From the NCBI GenBank assembly GCA_016699835.1, contig CP064987.1:682001-746000 (forward strand): a DNA stretch of 64,000 nt. Direction: 5' to 3'. Source of the stretch: Phycisphaerales bacterium (GTDB lineage Bacteria > Planctomycetota > Phycisphaerae > Phycisphaerales > UBA1924). Shown here piece by piece: positions 1 through 9,244 of the stretch (position 1 is its first letter; each line of letters starts with the position of its first letter). The translations under genes were made by a program, and so were the position numbers. The notes under the pieces are model-generated. The model searched no databases and had not been told where the DNA came from. It saw only the letters and a list, made by a program, of their open reading frames with translations.

Positions 1-681
1 ACGTCGGAAGAGTCCAGACTCCAGGCGGCCTTCGACCGCGGTGCGATCGCCGACCTCGACATGGAACGCGCGCGCAACGCGAAGAAGTCCGCCGAGGCCT
101 CCCTCGCTCGCGCCTCAGACGCCGAGCATGAAGCCACCACCGTGCTCGGCTACGCCACCATTACCAGCCCCATCGACGGCGTCATCGTGGACAAACGCGT
201 CAACCTCGGCGACACGGTCGCGCCAGGCCAGGTCGTCGTCACCCTCCTCGACCCGACCCGCATGCAACTCGTCGCCAGCGTCCGTGAGTCGCTCACGAGC
301 AACCTGAGCGTCGGCGGGAGCGTGACCGTCGCGCTCGACGCCCTTGGACACTCGTGCTCGGGACTGGTCAGCGAGATCGTCCCCGAATCCGACGAGACCA
401 GCCGCACCTTCCAGGTGAAAGTAACTGGGCCTTGCCCCGAGGGGATCCGCGCGGGGATGTTCGGGCGATTGCTCATACCCGTTGGCGAAGAGTCGGTACT
501 CCTGATTCCAAGGAGCGCTGTGCGATCCGTGGGACAACTCGATCTGGTGGACGCCATTGTGAGCGAGCGAGTGGAACGCCGGGCCGTCCGGCTCGGCCGC
601 GTGTTCGAGGAGAGCGTGGAAGTCCTCGCCGGGCTTCGCGAGGGCGACGCGGTGCTCGCGCACTCCACGGAAGGAAAATAG
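1..681 (+). CDS. RND efflux periplasmic adaptor (membrane-fusion protein), 5' partial
   Basis: This is the 3' part of a HlyD/AcrA-type adaptor that links an inner-membrane RND pump to an outer-membrane channel. The frame is open from base 1 with no start, so the N-terminus lies outside the window; 226 codons remain. An alpha-helical hairpin remnant rich in Ala/Arg/Lys is followed by the second half of the barrel-sandwich domain (the TSPIDGVIVDK and GDTVAPGQVV segments, about residues 52-80) and then the beta-barrel and membrane-proximal domains. The stop is 6 bp before the permease start, so the two genes are surely co-transcribed. The family is clear; the substrate is not. Confidence 0.9.
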   Translation, partial: TSEESRLQAAFDRGAIADLDMERARNAKKSAEASLARASDAEHEATTVLGYATITSPIDGVIVDKRVNLGDTVAPGQVVVTLLDPTRMQLVASVRESLTSNLSVGGSVTVALDALGHSCSGLVSEIVPESDETSRTFQVKVTGPCPEGIRAGMFGRLLIPVGEESVLLIPRSAVRSVGQLDLVDAIVSERVERRAVRLGRVFEESVEVLAGLREGDAVLAHSTEGK

Positions 682-687
682 GCCGCC

Positions 688-3600
688 ATGACGACCACTC
701 CGACGAGCACCACAACCGATGAACCCTCGCCCGCGCCCTCCGGCTGGATCAACGGCATCGTCCACGCCTTTCTCCACTCCAATCTCTCTCTGATCCTGCT
801 GGTGATCTCGGTGGCGGTCGGGGCGGCGGCCCTGGTTATCACGCCTCGTGAGGAAGACCCGCAGATCGTCGTCCCGCTAGCGGATGTCTACGTAAGCGCC
901 CCTGGCCTCTCCGCCCAGGAGGTTGAGCGGCTCGTCACAACACCCCTCGAACGGGTCCTCTACCAGATCGATGGCGTCGAGTACGTCTATTCAATGTCGC
1001 GAACGGACTCGGCGATCGTGACGGTGCGGTTTTACGTCGGACAGGACCGCGAGCGATCGCTCGTGCGACTCTTCAAGACACTGGAAGAGAGCAAGGACCT
1101 CGTCCCCCCCGGCGTAGCGGGCTGGGTGATGAAGCCCGTCGAGATCGACGACGTGCCTATCGTCACGCTCACCCTCCGCGCCCGCGATGGTGCCTCCGCC
1201 GACAGTTCGACGAGAGCCGATGAGCACACGCTGCGCCGCGTCGCCGAGGAGTTTGCGGCCAGACTCGCCTCGGTCGAGAACACCTCGCGTGTCACGATCG
1301 TCGGCGGACAGCCCCGGGTGATGACAGCATACATTGATCGCGAGGCTATCGCATCACGCGGCCTCTCGCTGCTCGAGGTCCAGGACGCACTCCGACTGTC
1401 GAACGCCTCGGTCCCTTCGGGCGATATCCAGCGTGACGACCTCGCGCTCACGATCCGCGCTGGACGAGTGATCCAGAATCGGACCGAACTGGAGAGCCTC
1501 GTCGTCGGCGTCGCGAACGACGCCCCGATCCTCCTCCGCGATGTCGCAAGGATCGAGGACGGCCCCGCCGAGCGATCGACATACGTCCGCCACGCCTGGG
1601 GACCGGCTCGTGGATTCGAAAGCCACTCCAGACACGCCGGCACAATCGTGGGCGAGTCGCACGAGAATGCCACCACCCCCGCCACATCACCGCACACCAC
1701 GAGCGCCTCCGAATCCGTCCCCGCGGTCACCATTGCGATTGCCAAGAAGAAAGGGACCAACGCCGTCCATGTCGCCGACGCCGTGCTCAAAGAGGCCGAG
1801 CGTCTCCGCGCCGAGATCGTCCCCGACGTGATCGATCTGGTCGTCACTCGCAATAGCGGACAAACGGCGAACGAGAAGGTCTCCGAACTCGTCGAAGGAC
1901 TCTGGGTCGCGATCCTGATCGTCGTCGCGCTCCTCACGCTGGGCCTGGGATGGCGAGAGTCGCTCGTCGTCGCCGTCGCCGTCCCCGTGGTCTTTGGTCT
2001 GACCCTCGCCGTGAACCTGCTCGCGGGATACACGATCAATCGCGTCACGCTCTTCGCGCTCATCCTGTCGCTCGGCCTGCTCGTGGACGATCCGATCGTG
2101 GACGTTGAGAATATCGCTCGCCACTTCGCGCTTCGTAAGAAAGCGACACGAGCCATCACGCTCGAGGCCGTCAGCGAGATCCGCCCGCCCCTGATCTCCG
2201 CGACGCTCGCCGTCATCGCCAGTTTCCTCCCGCTCTTCTTCATCACGGGGATGATGGGCCCCTACATGCGCCCGATGGCGCTCAACGTGCCCGTGACGAT
2301 GCTGATGTCGATGGTCGTCGCCTTCACGATCACACCATGGCTCGCCTTCCATCTGCTCCGCAAGCGCCGCTGGGACCACGGCGCCCACGGCGCCAACCAC
2401 GCCGACGAGTTCGCCATGGCGCGGGAGAGCACGGCGTATCGCCTCCTCTCGGCACTCCTTCGCCCGCTCCTCGAGTCCCGCCGACTGGGCTGGACGTTCC
2501 TCGCTGCGGTCGCTGTGCTCACCGCGGCTGCCGCCATGCTCGCTGCCTTCCGCCAGGTCCCGCTCAAAATGCTCCCCTTCGATAACAAGGCCGAGATCCT
2601 CGTGCAGATCGACGCGGACGAGGGCACACCGCTCGAAACTACCGACGCCGCCACGCGCCGCATCGAGTCCTTGCTCACCGCGCTCCCCGAGGTCACCGAC
2701 ACCACCGCCTACGTCGGCACGGCATCACCCATGGACTTCAACGGACTCGTACGACACTACTACCTGCGCTCCATGCCCCATCAGGCCGAGATCCGCGTCA
2801 ACCTCGTCGGCAAGAAGTCACGCTCGACCGCCAGCCACACGCTGGGCTTGCGCGAGCGCGACGCGATCACCGCGATCGCCCACGACGCCGGCGTCAGCGT
2901 CAAGATCGTCGAACTCCCTCCGGGTCCGCCCGTCATCGACACCATCGCCGCCGAGGTCTATGGACGCGACGGCATGGACTACGCCTCGCTCTGCGATGCG
3001 GCCCTGCTCGTGCGCGATCGCCTCGCCCTGGAGCCCGGAGTCGTCGAACCGGATAGCACCGTCGAGGCGGCCAGCCAGGAACTCACCTTCATCCCGGACC
3101 AGGAAAAGGCCGCGCTCAGCGGGGTCTCTGTCATGGACATCGCGCAGACCGTTCGCGGCGCGATCTCGGGCCTCGAAGTCGGCGTCGTGCACGACCAAAG
3201 CGAGCGCCAGCCCTTCGCGATCCTGGCGCGATTACCGATGCACGAGCGCTCCAGCATCGAGGATCTCTCGCGGATCCAGGTTCGTTCGAGCGCAAACCCC
3301 AAGGCACCACTCGTCCCGCTCGCCGAGATCGGGCGCTGGGAGCGACGCCCCGCCGAGCAGACGATCTACCACAAGAACCTCCAGCGTGTGGCGTACGTGT
3401 TCGCCGAGACCGCCGGGCGTCCGCCCGCGGATGTCATCGTCGATGTGATGGCCGATCATGCCAAGACAGCCGCGCCAACCAAGGCCGCGTTGCAAACCGG
3501 AGGCTGGCTCGACAGCACACAGCCACGCTCGCTCACCGGTCGATCGCACCTGATTCGTGGCGGCGGGATCCCGTGGAGCACGACCTCTGGCACACATGTC

Positions 3601-4188
3601 GTCTGGTCCGGCGAGGGCGAGTGGAAGATCACGCTCGATGTCTTCCGCGACCTTGGCCTCGCCTTCGCCGCCGCCCTCGTCATGATCTACGTCATCCTCG
3701 TCGCCCAGACGAAGTCCTTCGTCATCCCTGTCGTCGTCATGCTTTCCATCCCTCTCACGATGGTCGGCATCATGCCTGGGTTCTGGCTGCTCGGCCTGCT
3801 CACGGGCAAGACCGTCGGCGGATTCGCCGATCCCGTCTTCTTCACCGCCACCGCCATGATCGGCATGATCGCCCTCTCGGGGATCGTCACGCGACAGTCC
3901 ATCATCCTCGTGGACTTCATCCATCTCTCGATCCGGCGCGGCAGGCCGTTCCTCGATGCCGTCCTCGAGGCCGGAGCCGTGCGCCTTCGCCCCATCCTCC
4001 TCGTCGTGGCGGCGGCGATGCTCTCGGCGATCCCGATCACGATCGATCCGATCTTCTCGGGTCTCGCGTGGTCGCTCATCTTCGGCCTCATCGCTTCCAC
4101 AATCTTCACGCTCTTTGTGATACCACTGGTCTACTGGATGCTCTACAAGAACGTCCAGGGGCATGGTGCAGGCGTCGAGGCCGATTGA
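688..4188 (+). CDS. RND-family efflux permease
   Basis: Inner-membrane proton-driven efflux pump of the AcrB/CzcA superfamily, 1166 aa. It has an N-terminal membrane helix (about residues 33-53), a large periplasmic loop, then the TM4 motif VDDPIVDVEN (about 463-473) carrying the paired Asp residues of the proton relay, a second helix block, a second periplasmic loop and a C-terminal helix bundle. The protein is longer than the usual 1030-1060 aa, partly because of a Ser/Thr/His-rich low-complexity stretch at about residues 300-345 before the VTIAIAKKKG segment. The ATG follows the adaptor stop by a few bases, with GGAAGG upstream. The downstream redox/ferritin-like genes hint at metal or oxidant stress, but this is inference. 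Confidence 0.92.
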   Translation: MTTTPTSTTTDEPSPAPSGWINGIVHAFLHSNLSLILLVISVAVGAAALVITPREEDPQIVVPLADVYVSAPGLSAQEVERLVTTPLERVLYQIDGVEYVYSMSRTDSAIVTVRFYVGQDRERSLVRLFKTLEESKDLVPPGVAGWVMKPVEIDDVPIVTLTLRARDGASADSSTRADEHTLRRVAEEFAARLASVENTSRVTIVGGQPRVMTAYIDREAIASRGLSLLEVQDALRLSNASVPSGDIQRDDLALTIRAGRVIQNRTELESLVVGVANDAPILLRDVARIEDGPAERSTYVRHAWGPARGFESHSRHAGTIVGESHENATTPATSPHTTSASESVPAVTIAIAKKKGTNAVHVADAVLKEAERLRAEIVPDVIDLVVTRNSGQTANEKVSELVEGLWVAILIVVALLTLGLGWRESLVVAVAVPVVFGLTLAVNLLAGYTINRVTLFALILSLGLLVDDPIVDVENIARHFALRKKATRAITLEAVSEIRPPLISATLAVIASFLPLFFITGMMGPYMRPMALNVPVTMLMSMVVAFTITPWLAFHLLRKRRWDHGAHGANHADEFAMARESTAYRLLSALLRPLLESRRLGWTFLAAVAVLTAAAAMLAAFRQVPLKMLPFDNKAEILVQIDADEGTPLETTDAATRRIESLLTALPEVTDTTAYVGTASPMDFNGLVRHYYLRSMPHQAEIRVNLVGKKSRSTASHTLGLRERDAITAIAHDAGVSVKIVELPPGPPVIDTIAAEVYGRDGMDYASLCDAALLVRDRLALEPGVVEPDSTVEAASQELTFIPDQEKAALSGVSVMDIAQTVRGAISGLEVGVVHDQSERQPFAILARLPMHERSSIEDLSRIQVRSSANPKAPLVPLAEIGRWERRPAEQTIYHKNLQRVAYVFAETAGRPPADVIVDVMADHAKTAAPTKAALQTGGWLDSTQPRSLTGRSHLIRGGGIPWSTTSGTHVVWSGEGEWKITLDVFRDLGLAFAAALVMIYVILVAQTKSFVIPVVVMLSIPLTMVGIMPGFWLLGLLTGKTVGGFADPVFFTATAMIGMIALSGIVTRQSIILVDFIHLSIRRGRPFLDAVLEAGAVRLRPILLVVAAAMLSAIPITIDPIFSGLAWSLIFGLIASTIFTLFVIPLVYWMLYKNVQGHGAGVEAD

Positions 4189-4288
4189 TATTGAGACACG
4201 TGCCCAGTACACAGATCGAACGACTTCATCGGGAACCACGCGGACGCCCTTCGCCTCCAAGAGTGTGACACCACACAGGAGAACCCAG

Positions 4289-4819
4289 ATGAAGTCCACG
4301 CTCATGACCATCGTGTCCGTCCCCCTCGTTCTCGCGGCATGCGCCAGCCACAAGCCGGCCCCCACCGCGACGATGACCGAGACTCGCGGTTGCTGCATGG
4401 TCGCCATGCCCGCGGGTGAATCCAGCGCGGTCAGCCCCGCCATCGCCGACGCCCTGCGTGCCGCTCTCGAGGACGAACGACGCTCCGAGGCGTTCTACAC
4501 CGCGGTGATGGAAGTCCACGGCCAAGTCCGCCCCTTCTCGAACATCGTCCGCGCCGAACGCCAGCACCAGAGCGTTGTCGTCGCACTCATGGAACGCCAT
4601 GGCGTGCCCGTGCCCCAGGCCGGTGCGCTTGACATCCCCGATGTCGCCTCGACGCTCCGCGAGTGCAAGCGAGCCGCGGCCCAGGCCGAGCGCGACAACA
4701 TCGCCCTCTATGACACACTCATCCCCACGATCAAGGAGCCCGACATCCGCCAGGCGTTCCTGGGTCTCCAGGCCGCGTCACGCGACCACCACCTCCCGGC
4801 CTTTGAACGTGGCCTGTAA
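4289..4819 (+). CDS. DUF2202-like ferritin-fold lipoprotein
   Basis: Predicted lipoprotein of 176 aa. A short signal peptide ends in a lipobox LAAC at about residues 15-18. The mature part is helical, with Glu/His-rich pairs (EDERRSEAFY, RAERQHQSVV, RDHHLPAFERG) in the style of the ferritin-like DUF2202 family, which is thought to bind di-metal centres. I chose the ATG at 4289 because AGGAG lies 7 bases upstream and a signal peptide follows at once; earlier in-frame codons would add residues that hide the signal. It lies 100 bp after the RND permease and 34 bp before the thioredoxin gene, all on the same strand. The metal-binding role is a family inference. Confidence 0.75.
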   Translation: MKSTLMTIVSVPLVLAACASHKPAPTATMTETRGCCMVAMPAGESSAVSPAIADALRAALEDERRSEAFYTAVMEVHGQVRPFSNIVRAERQHQSVVVALMERHGVPVPQAGALDIPDVASTLRECKRAAAQAERDNIALYDTLIPTIKEPDIRQAFLGLQAASRDHHLPAFERGL

Positions 4820-4853
4820 CTCACGCCACGCACACCGATCCACGGAGACGAAC

Positions 4854-5195
4854 ATGAATACCACAGACCACGCCATCCTCACACCGACTCCAGATACCTT
4901 TGAGCAGGACGTCTTGAACTCCAGCGTGCCCGTGCTCGTGGACTTCTGGGCCGAGTGGTGCCCGCCCTGCAAGATGCTCAAGCCAGAGTTGCAGCGTCTC
5001 GCGCCCGAACTCGCCGGGAAAGCGCGGATCGCCATGGTGAACGTGGACGAGCACCCAAGCCTCGCCGCTGCCTTCCGGGTCTCGAGCATCCCCGCCCTGG
5101 CGATCGTCTCGGGCGGACGAGTCGTGGACGCGTGGGCCGGGTTCGTCCCCAAGGCAGTCATCCTGCAACGACTCCAGCCGCACTTTGCCGCGTGA
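4854..5195 (+). CDS. Thioredoxin-family protein
   Basis: Thiol-disulfide oxidoreductase of 113 aa with no signal peptide, so probably cytoplasmic. The active site is WCPPC (within AEWCPPCKML, about residues 36-40), with CPPC in place of the classical CGPC, which is expected to shift redox potential. The cis-Pro loop (SSIPAL) and the C-terminal beta strands are present, and the length matches thioredoxin. The start is the ATG at 4854, preceded by CACGGAGACG; an almost identical leader (CACGGAGACGCC) precedes the AhpD-like gene downstream. It sits in a run of four small stress genes after an RND pump, which suggests a role in repair of oxidised or metal-damaged thiols. Confidence 0.9.
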   Translation: MNTTDHAILTPTPDTFEQDVLNSSVPVLVDFWAEWCPPCKMLKPELQRLAPELAGKARIAMVNVDEHPSLAAAFRVSSIPALAIVSGGRVVDAWAGFVPKAVILQRLQPHFAA

Positions 5196-5292
5196 GAATG
5201 CGGCCGAGTCACGCGATGTTCCGCACCGGGAACCCCGCGGGCACTGACCGCCTCTCACTCTTAGGGCGCATCTGTTTCAGACCGCCGTACGC

Positions 5293-5625
5293 ATGGAGAA
5301 TCAAGACATGTCCACCGTCACGTCCCGTCCGTCCGCCTTGGAAACCCCGAACAAGCCCAAGCCAGCCACCGTTAGCCACTCTGCCGGCGTGATGCGACAG
5401 ACCCAAGCCTTCATCGGCGTCGTCGTGCTAGTCGGGCTCGCGCTTGGATACCTCGTCCACGAAGCCTTCTTGGTCCTTCCCGCCATCATCGGCGCGGGCT
5501 TGGTCTTCGCCGGGTCTAGCGGCATGTGCCCCATGGCGTCTCTCATCGGCACGATGCCCTGGAACCGTGGCGCGTCCGCGTCGTGCAACGGCGCCAGCGA
5601 GTGCTGCGGCTCGTGCCACAACTGA
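5293..5625 (+). CDS. YgaP-like transmembrane protein (DUF2892)
   Basis: Small inner-membrane protein of 110 aa. Two adjacent hydrophobic helices (about residues 40-58 and 60-75) are followed by the segment SGMCPMASLIGTMPWNR, the hallmark of the DUF2892/YgaP C-terminal membrane domain, and then by a short Cys-rich tail (CNGASECCGSC). In many genomes this domain is fused to or encoded beside a rhodanese and is linked to sulfur or thiol handling. Here it stands alone between thioredoxin and an AhpD-like gene. The Cys-rich tail could bind metal; this is inference. Two possible starts exist, at 5293 and 5308 (second Met); both keep the domain. Confidence 0.75.
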   Translation: MENQDMSTVTSRPSALETPNKPKPATVSHSAGVMRQTQAFIGVVVLVGLALGYLVHEAFLVLPAIIGAGLVFAGSSGMCPMASLIGTMPWNRGASASCNGASECCGSCHN

Positions 5626-5677
5626 CCGCACCGAGTCTTCTCGTCGCCACTCACCATCACACCATCACGGAGACGCC

Positions 5678-6031
5678 ATGATCCCCGACCCCGCCCACTT
5701 CTACGAGAACTGGCCCAAGGCCAACGGAGCGTTGAAGACCCGCGCCCCGGACATCAGTAAATCGTTCGCGCCGCTCTTCATAGGGCTCATGAAGGAGGGG
5801 ACGCTCAGCGTGAAGCACAAGGAACTGATCGCCGTGGCCATCGGAGTCGCCGTCCGCTGCGAGCCGTGCATCTATCTGCACGTCGAGAAGTCGCTGCACG
5901 CGGGGGCATCCCCCGAGGAAATCATGGAAGCCGTCGGCGTCGCCGTGATGATGGGCGGCGGCCCGGCCTCGGTCTATGCCCCCGTGGCCTCGGCGGCGCT
6001 TGACTATCTCCAGTCGAAGTCGAGCACCTGA
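5678..6031 (+). CDS. Carboxymuconolactone decarboxylase / AhpD-like protein
   Basis: Helical alkylhydroperoxidase-like protein of 117 aa. It carries the redox motif CxxCxxxH (CEPCIYLH, about residues 66-73) that in AhpD supplies the peroxidatic or thiol-reducing pair, and the downstream GASPEEIMEAVGVAVMMGG segment is typical of the family. The ATG at 5678 follows CACGGAGACGCC, almost the same leader as the thioredoxin gene. Being last in the efflux/ferritin/thioredoxin run, it fits a peroxide-detoxification role. It ends only 10 bp from the stop of a convergent RND gene, with no clear terminator between them. Confidence 0.85.
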   Translation: MIPDPAHFYENWPKANGALKTRAPDISKSFAPLFIGLMKEGTLSVKHKELIAVAIGVAVRCEPCIYLHVEKSLHAGASPEEIMEAVGVAVMMGGGPASVYAPVASAALDYLQSKSST

Positions 6032-6040
6032 TCGCAGACC

Positions 6041-9000
6041 TCAGACGGTGACGGCACGCGCTCCGCTCGCCACACCATTCGATGGCGCCTCGGGATGCGC
6101 ATTGGCTGACTCAAACGTATTCGCCGCGTGCTTGTGCGAGCCCGCAAGAATTGTGTAGATGCAGGGCACGACAAAGAGCGTGAAGAGCGTCGAGATCGTC
6201 ATGCCCGTCACGAGCACCGTGCCGATGCTGTTCCTCGCCTCGGCGCCCGCGCCCGAGACGATCACCAGCGGGAAGTGCCCGAAGACCGTCGCCGCCGAGG
6301 TCATCAGGATCGGGCGGAGTCGCGTCGCGGCTGCCTGCTTGACGGCGGCGTACTTGTCGAGACCCATCGATTGCAGGTGATTCGCGAACTCGACGATGAG
6401 GATGCCGTTCTTCGCGACCAGCCCCACGAGCGTGATCAGCCCGACCTGCGAATAGATGTTGATTGTGGTGAGGCCCATGTAGGTGAAGATGAGCGCCCCC
6501 GTGATCGCGAGCGGCACCGAGCCGAGAAGCACGATCAACGGATCGCGGAAACTCCCGAACTGGGCCGCGAGAACAAGGTAGATAAGGGCGAGCGCCAGCC
6601 CCAGCGTCCCAACGAGCGAGGACGATTCCTTGCGGATCTGCCGGCTCTCACCGGCGTAGTCGATCGAGTAACCTGCCGGAAGAATGCCCCTCGCGGCGTT
6701 CTCGAGCGCGGTGAGTGCTTCGGCTTTGGTGACGCCCGGGGCGGCTCCGCCGAAGACCTTGAAACTGTTTCGCTGCTGGAACCGAGTGAGCGCTCGAGGC
6801 GCGGCCACCGTCTCCAGCGTGACGAACGACGACGCGCGGACCAAGCCGCCGTCGGGCGTGCGAATCTTGAGGTCGAGAATCTGATCAGGTGTCGCGCGGG
6901 CGGCATCCTCAACCTGCGGAATCACCTTGTAACTGCGCCCCTGGTAGTTGAACCGATTCGTGTATCCACCGGAGAGCAGGACCGCGAGATCACGCCCCAC
7001 ACTCGCGAGGTCAAGCCCCGCGTCGGCGACCTTCTCGCGATCGATGATGATGCGTGTCTGCGGCAGATCAATCTTCAGATCGCTGTCCGCGTACTGGAAC
7101 TTCCCCGAGCCGAACGCCGCCCCGACCAGTTGCCCCGCGTACGCCGCCATCTCTTCGGCCGAACTCGTGCTCGTCACGACCAACTCGACGTCGAACTGGC
7201 CCGCCCCCGGGAGCGGCGGCGGGCGTTGAGGGAACGCCTGAATCCCCGCAACACTGAAGACTTTCGCGAAAAGACCGTCGCCGCCATGCATAGCCGGGTC
7301 GCCGTTGATGATCTCCTCGGTCGTGCGATCGCGATTCTCCCAGTCCTGCACCTGGATACCGGCGAAGCCCATCGAGGGATTCATGAGCACCTGGAACGAG
7401 AACTTCTTCTCGGGAACGGTGTCGAATGCGTCGGCGACCTGCTTGATCCCCTTCAACGAGTACTTCAGCGAGGCATCAGGAGCCGACTGGATGAAACAGA
7501 AGATCACTCCCTCGTCCTCGGTCGGCGCGAGTTCGGTCTTGGAGCCCGCGTACAGCACCGGGGCCGCAGCCGTCACAAGCACGGCACTCGCGACCACGAA
7601 CCAGCGGAACGTCATCACGAACTCGAGCACGTGCCCATAGAATCGCCGGATTCCGTCGAACTGCCCGTTGATGAACCGTTGGAAGCGACTCTGCCGACCT
7701 TCCGCCGGGACCATCCAAGCGCTCATCACCGGCGAGAGCGTGACCGCGACGATCCCCGAGATGATCACGGCGGCCGCGAGCGTGAACGCGAACTCGCGAA
7801 AGAGCATCCCGGTGAGCCCGCCCTGGAACCCGATCGGGGCGTACACCGTCGCGAGCGTGATCGTCATGGAGACAATCGGCGCGAAGAGTTCCCGCGCCCC
7901 GATGAGCGCCGACTCCATCGCCGACTTGCCCTCGTGCATGTGACGCTCGACGTTCTCCACGACGACGATCGCGTCGTCCACCACCAGCCCCACGGCCAGC
8001 ACGATCGCGAGGATCGTCAGGAGGTTTAGCGAGAACCCCATGAGCATCATCGCGAGGCACGCGCCGATGAGCGAAACGGGCATCGCGACCATCGGCACGA
8101 GCACCGTCCGTACCGAGCCCATGAACAGGAAGACCACCAGCCCCACGATCGCCACCGTCTCGATCAGCGTCTGGATGATCCCATCGATCGCGTGGTCCAT
8201 GTAGTACGTGCCGTCGAACGCGAGCGTCATGTTCACGCCCTTGGCGAGCGTGGGCTTGATCTGCGCGATCTTCTCCTTGAGCGCTGCTGCGACGTCGAGT
8301 TCGTTCGCGCTGGGGAGCGGCCACACACTGAACCAGATCGCGGGCGAGCCATTGAACCCGGCTTGTCCTGTAGCCTCTTCGCTCCCCAGTTCCACGCGTG
8401 CCACGTCACCCAGACGGACGAACGTGCCCTCTCGCTCGCGAACGATCAGATCGCGGAAGGCCTGCTCGCCGCGAAGATCGGTATCGGTCATCAGGTCGAT
8501 CTGCGTCTCGGGGCCCTTGCTTCGCCCGACCGTGGCGACAAAGTTGTTCCGCTGCAGGGCGAGCGCGACCTCCGACGGCGTCACGTCGAAGGCGTCGAGT
8601 TTGTTCGAGTCCAGCCAGATGCGCATCGCGAGCGTGCGCGGGCCCTCGATCCCCACGCGCTGCACGCCGGGAATCGACTGCAACTCGGGCTGCAACTCGC
8701 GCACCATGTAGTCGTTCATCTGCGACAGCGTCAGCGTGTCGGTCGTCATGCTGATGTAGAACGTCGCGTAGGGCTTGTCCGTCCTCTGGATCTGGATCGC
8801 GGGCGACTCGGACTCCGCGGGGAGTTCGCTCCGCACCTGATTGAGCCGGGCCGAGATCTCCGCGAGCGCGTCGGTGCTCGAGTGGTTGAGGCGAAGGTGC
8901 ACCGTGATCATGCTGATCCCCGCGGTGCTGCTCGACTCGATGTAGTCGATCCCGTCGATCGCCGAGACGGCATTCTCGATTGGGGTCGTGAGGAATCCGC

Positions 9001-9181
9001 GGACCGTCTCGGCGCTCGCGCCGATGTACGCCGTCGTGATGATGATGGCGCTGGATTCGAGGCGTGGATACTGACGGACCGGAAGGCTCGAGATCGCTCG
9101 CCACCCCATCCCCAGGATGATCAGGTTCACGACGATCGCGAGCACCGGCTTCTTGATGAAAATGTCGGTGAATGACTTCAT
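6041..9181 (-). CDS. RND multidrug efflux permease (HAE-1 type)
   Basis: Second RND pump, about 1046 aa, closest in architecture to AcrB/MexB-type drug exporters. It begins with the usual amphipathic start and first helix (FTDIFIKKPVLAIVVNLI), has the TM4 relay motif VVDDAIVVVEN with two Asp, and ends after a C-terminal helix bundle with an Asn/His-rich tail. I prefer the ATG at 9181, giving MKSFTDIF as in the family; a TTG at 9208 would add nine residues, and neither has a strong Shine-Dalgarno. The adaptor gene lies 63 bp upstream on the same strand, so the two form an operon under the divergent MarR-type regulator. An outer-membrane channel gene is not next to it. Confidence 0.93.
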   Translation of the reverse strand: MKSFTDIFIKKPVLAIVVNLIILGMGWRAISSLPVRQYPRLESSAIIITTAYIGASAETVRGFLTTPIENAVSAIDGIDYIESSSTAGISMITVHLRLNHSSTDALAEISARLNQVRSELPAESESPAIQIQRTDKPYATFYISMTTDTLTLSQMNDYMVRELQPELQSIPGVQRVGIEGPRTLAMRIWLDSNKLDAFDVTPSEVALALQRNNFVATVGRSKGPETQIDLMTDTDLRGEQAFRDLIVREREGTFVRLGDVARVELGSEEATGQAGFNGSPAIWFSVWPLPSANELDVAAALKEKIAQIKPTLAKGVNMTLAFDGTYYMDHAIDGIIQTLIETVAIVGLVVFLFMGSVRTVLVPMVAMPVSLIGACLAMMLMGFSLNLLTILAIVLAVGLVVDDAIVVVENVERHMHEGKSAMESALIGARELFAPIVSMTITLATVYAPIGFQGGLTGMLFREFAFTLAAAVIISGIVAVTLSPVMSAWMVPAEGRQSRFQRFINGQFDGIRRFYGHVLEFVMTFRWFVVASAVLVTAAAPVLYAGSKTELAPTEDEGVIFCFIQSAPDASLKYSLKGIKQVADAFDTVPEKKFSFQVLMNPSMGFAGIQVQDWENRDRTTEEIINGDPAMHGGDGLFAKVFSVAGIQAFPQRPPPLPGAGQFDVELVVTSTSSAEEMAAYAGQLVGAAFGSGKFQYADSDLKIDLPQTRIIIDREKVADAGLDLASVGRDLAVLLSGGYTNRFNYQGRSYKVIPQVEDAARATPDQILDLKIRTPDGGLVRASSFVTLETVAAPRALTRFQQRNSFKVFGGAAPGVTKAEALTALENAARGILPAGYSIDYAGESRQIRKESSSLVGTLGLALALIYLVLAAQFGSFRDPLIVLLGSVPLAITGALIFTYMGLTTINIYSQVGLITLVGLVAKNGILIVEFANHLQSMGLDKYAAVKQAAATRLRPILMTSAATVFGHFPLVIVSGAGAEARNSIGTVLVTGMTISTLFTLFVVPCIYTILAGSHKHAANTFESANAHPEAPSNGVASGARAVTV

Positions 9182-9244
9182 GGTGTGCTGCGTGGCCTGG
9201 CCACTCAAGATTGCGGGTGTTCGTACGATCGACGCGTGTCTGGA

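Noticed and set aside
1600..1630. Another GGATTCGAA motif resembling a tRNA T-loop
   Set aside because: It lies within the conserved frame of the RND permease and has no partner stems.
6128..8029. Long open frame (633 codons) on the plus strand
   Set aside because: It lies antisense to a clear RND permease gene; its product is rich in Arg, Asp and His as is usual for shadow frames in GC-rich DNA.
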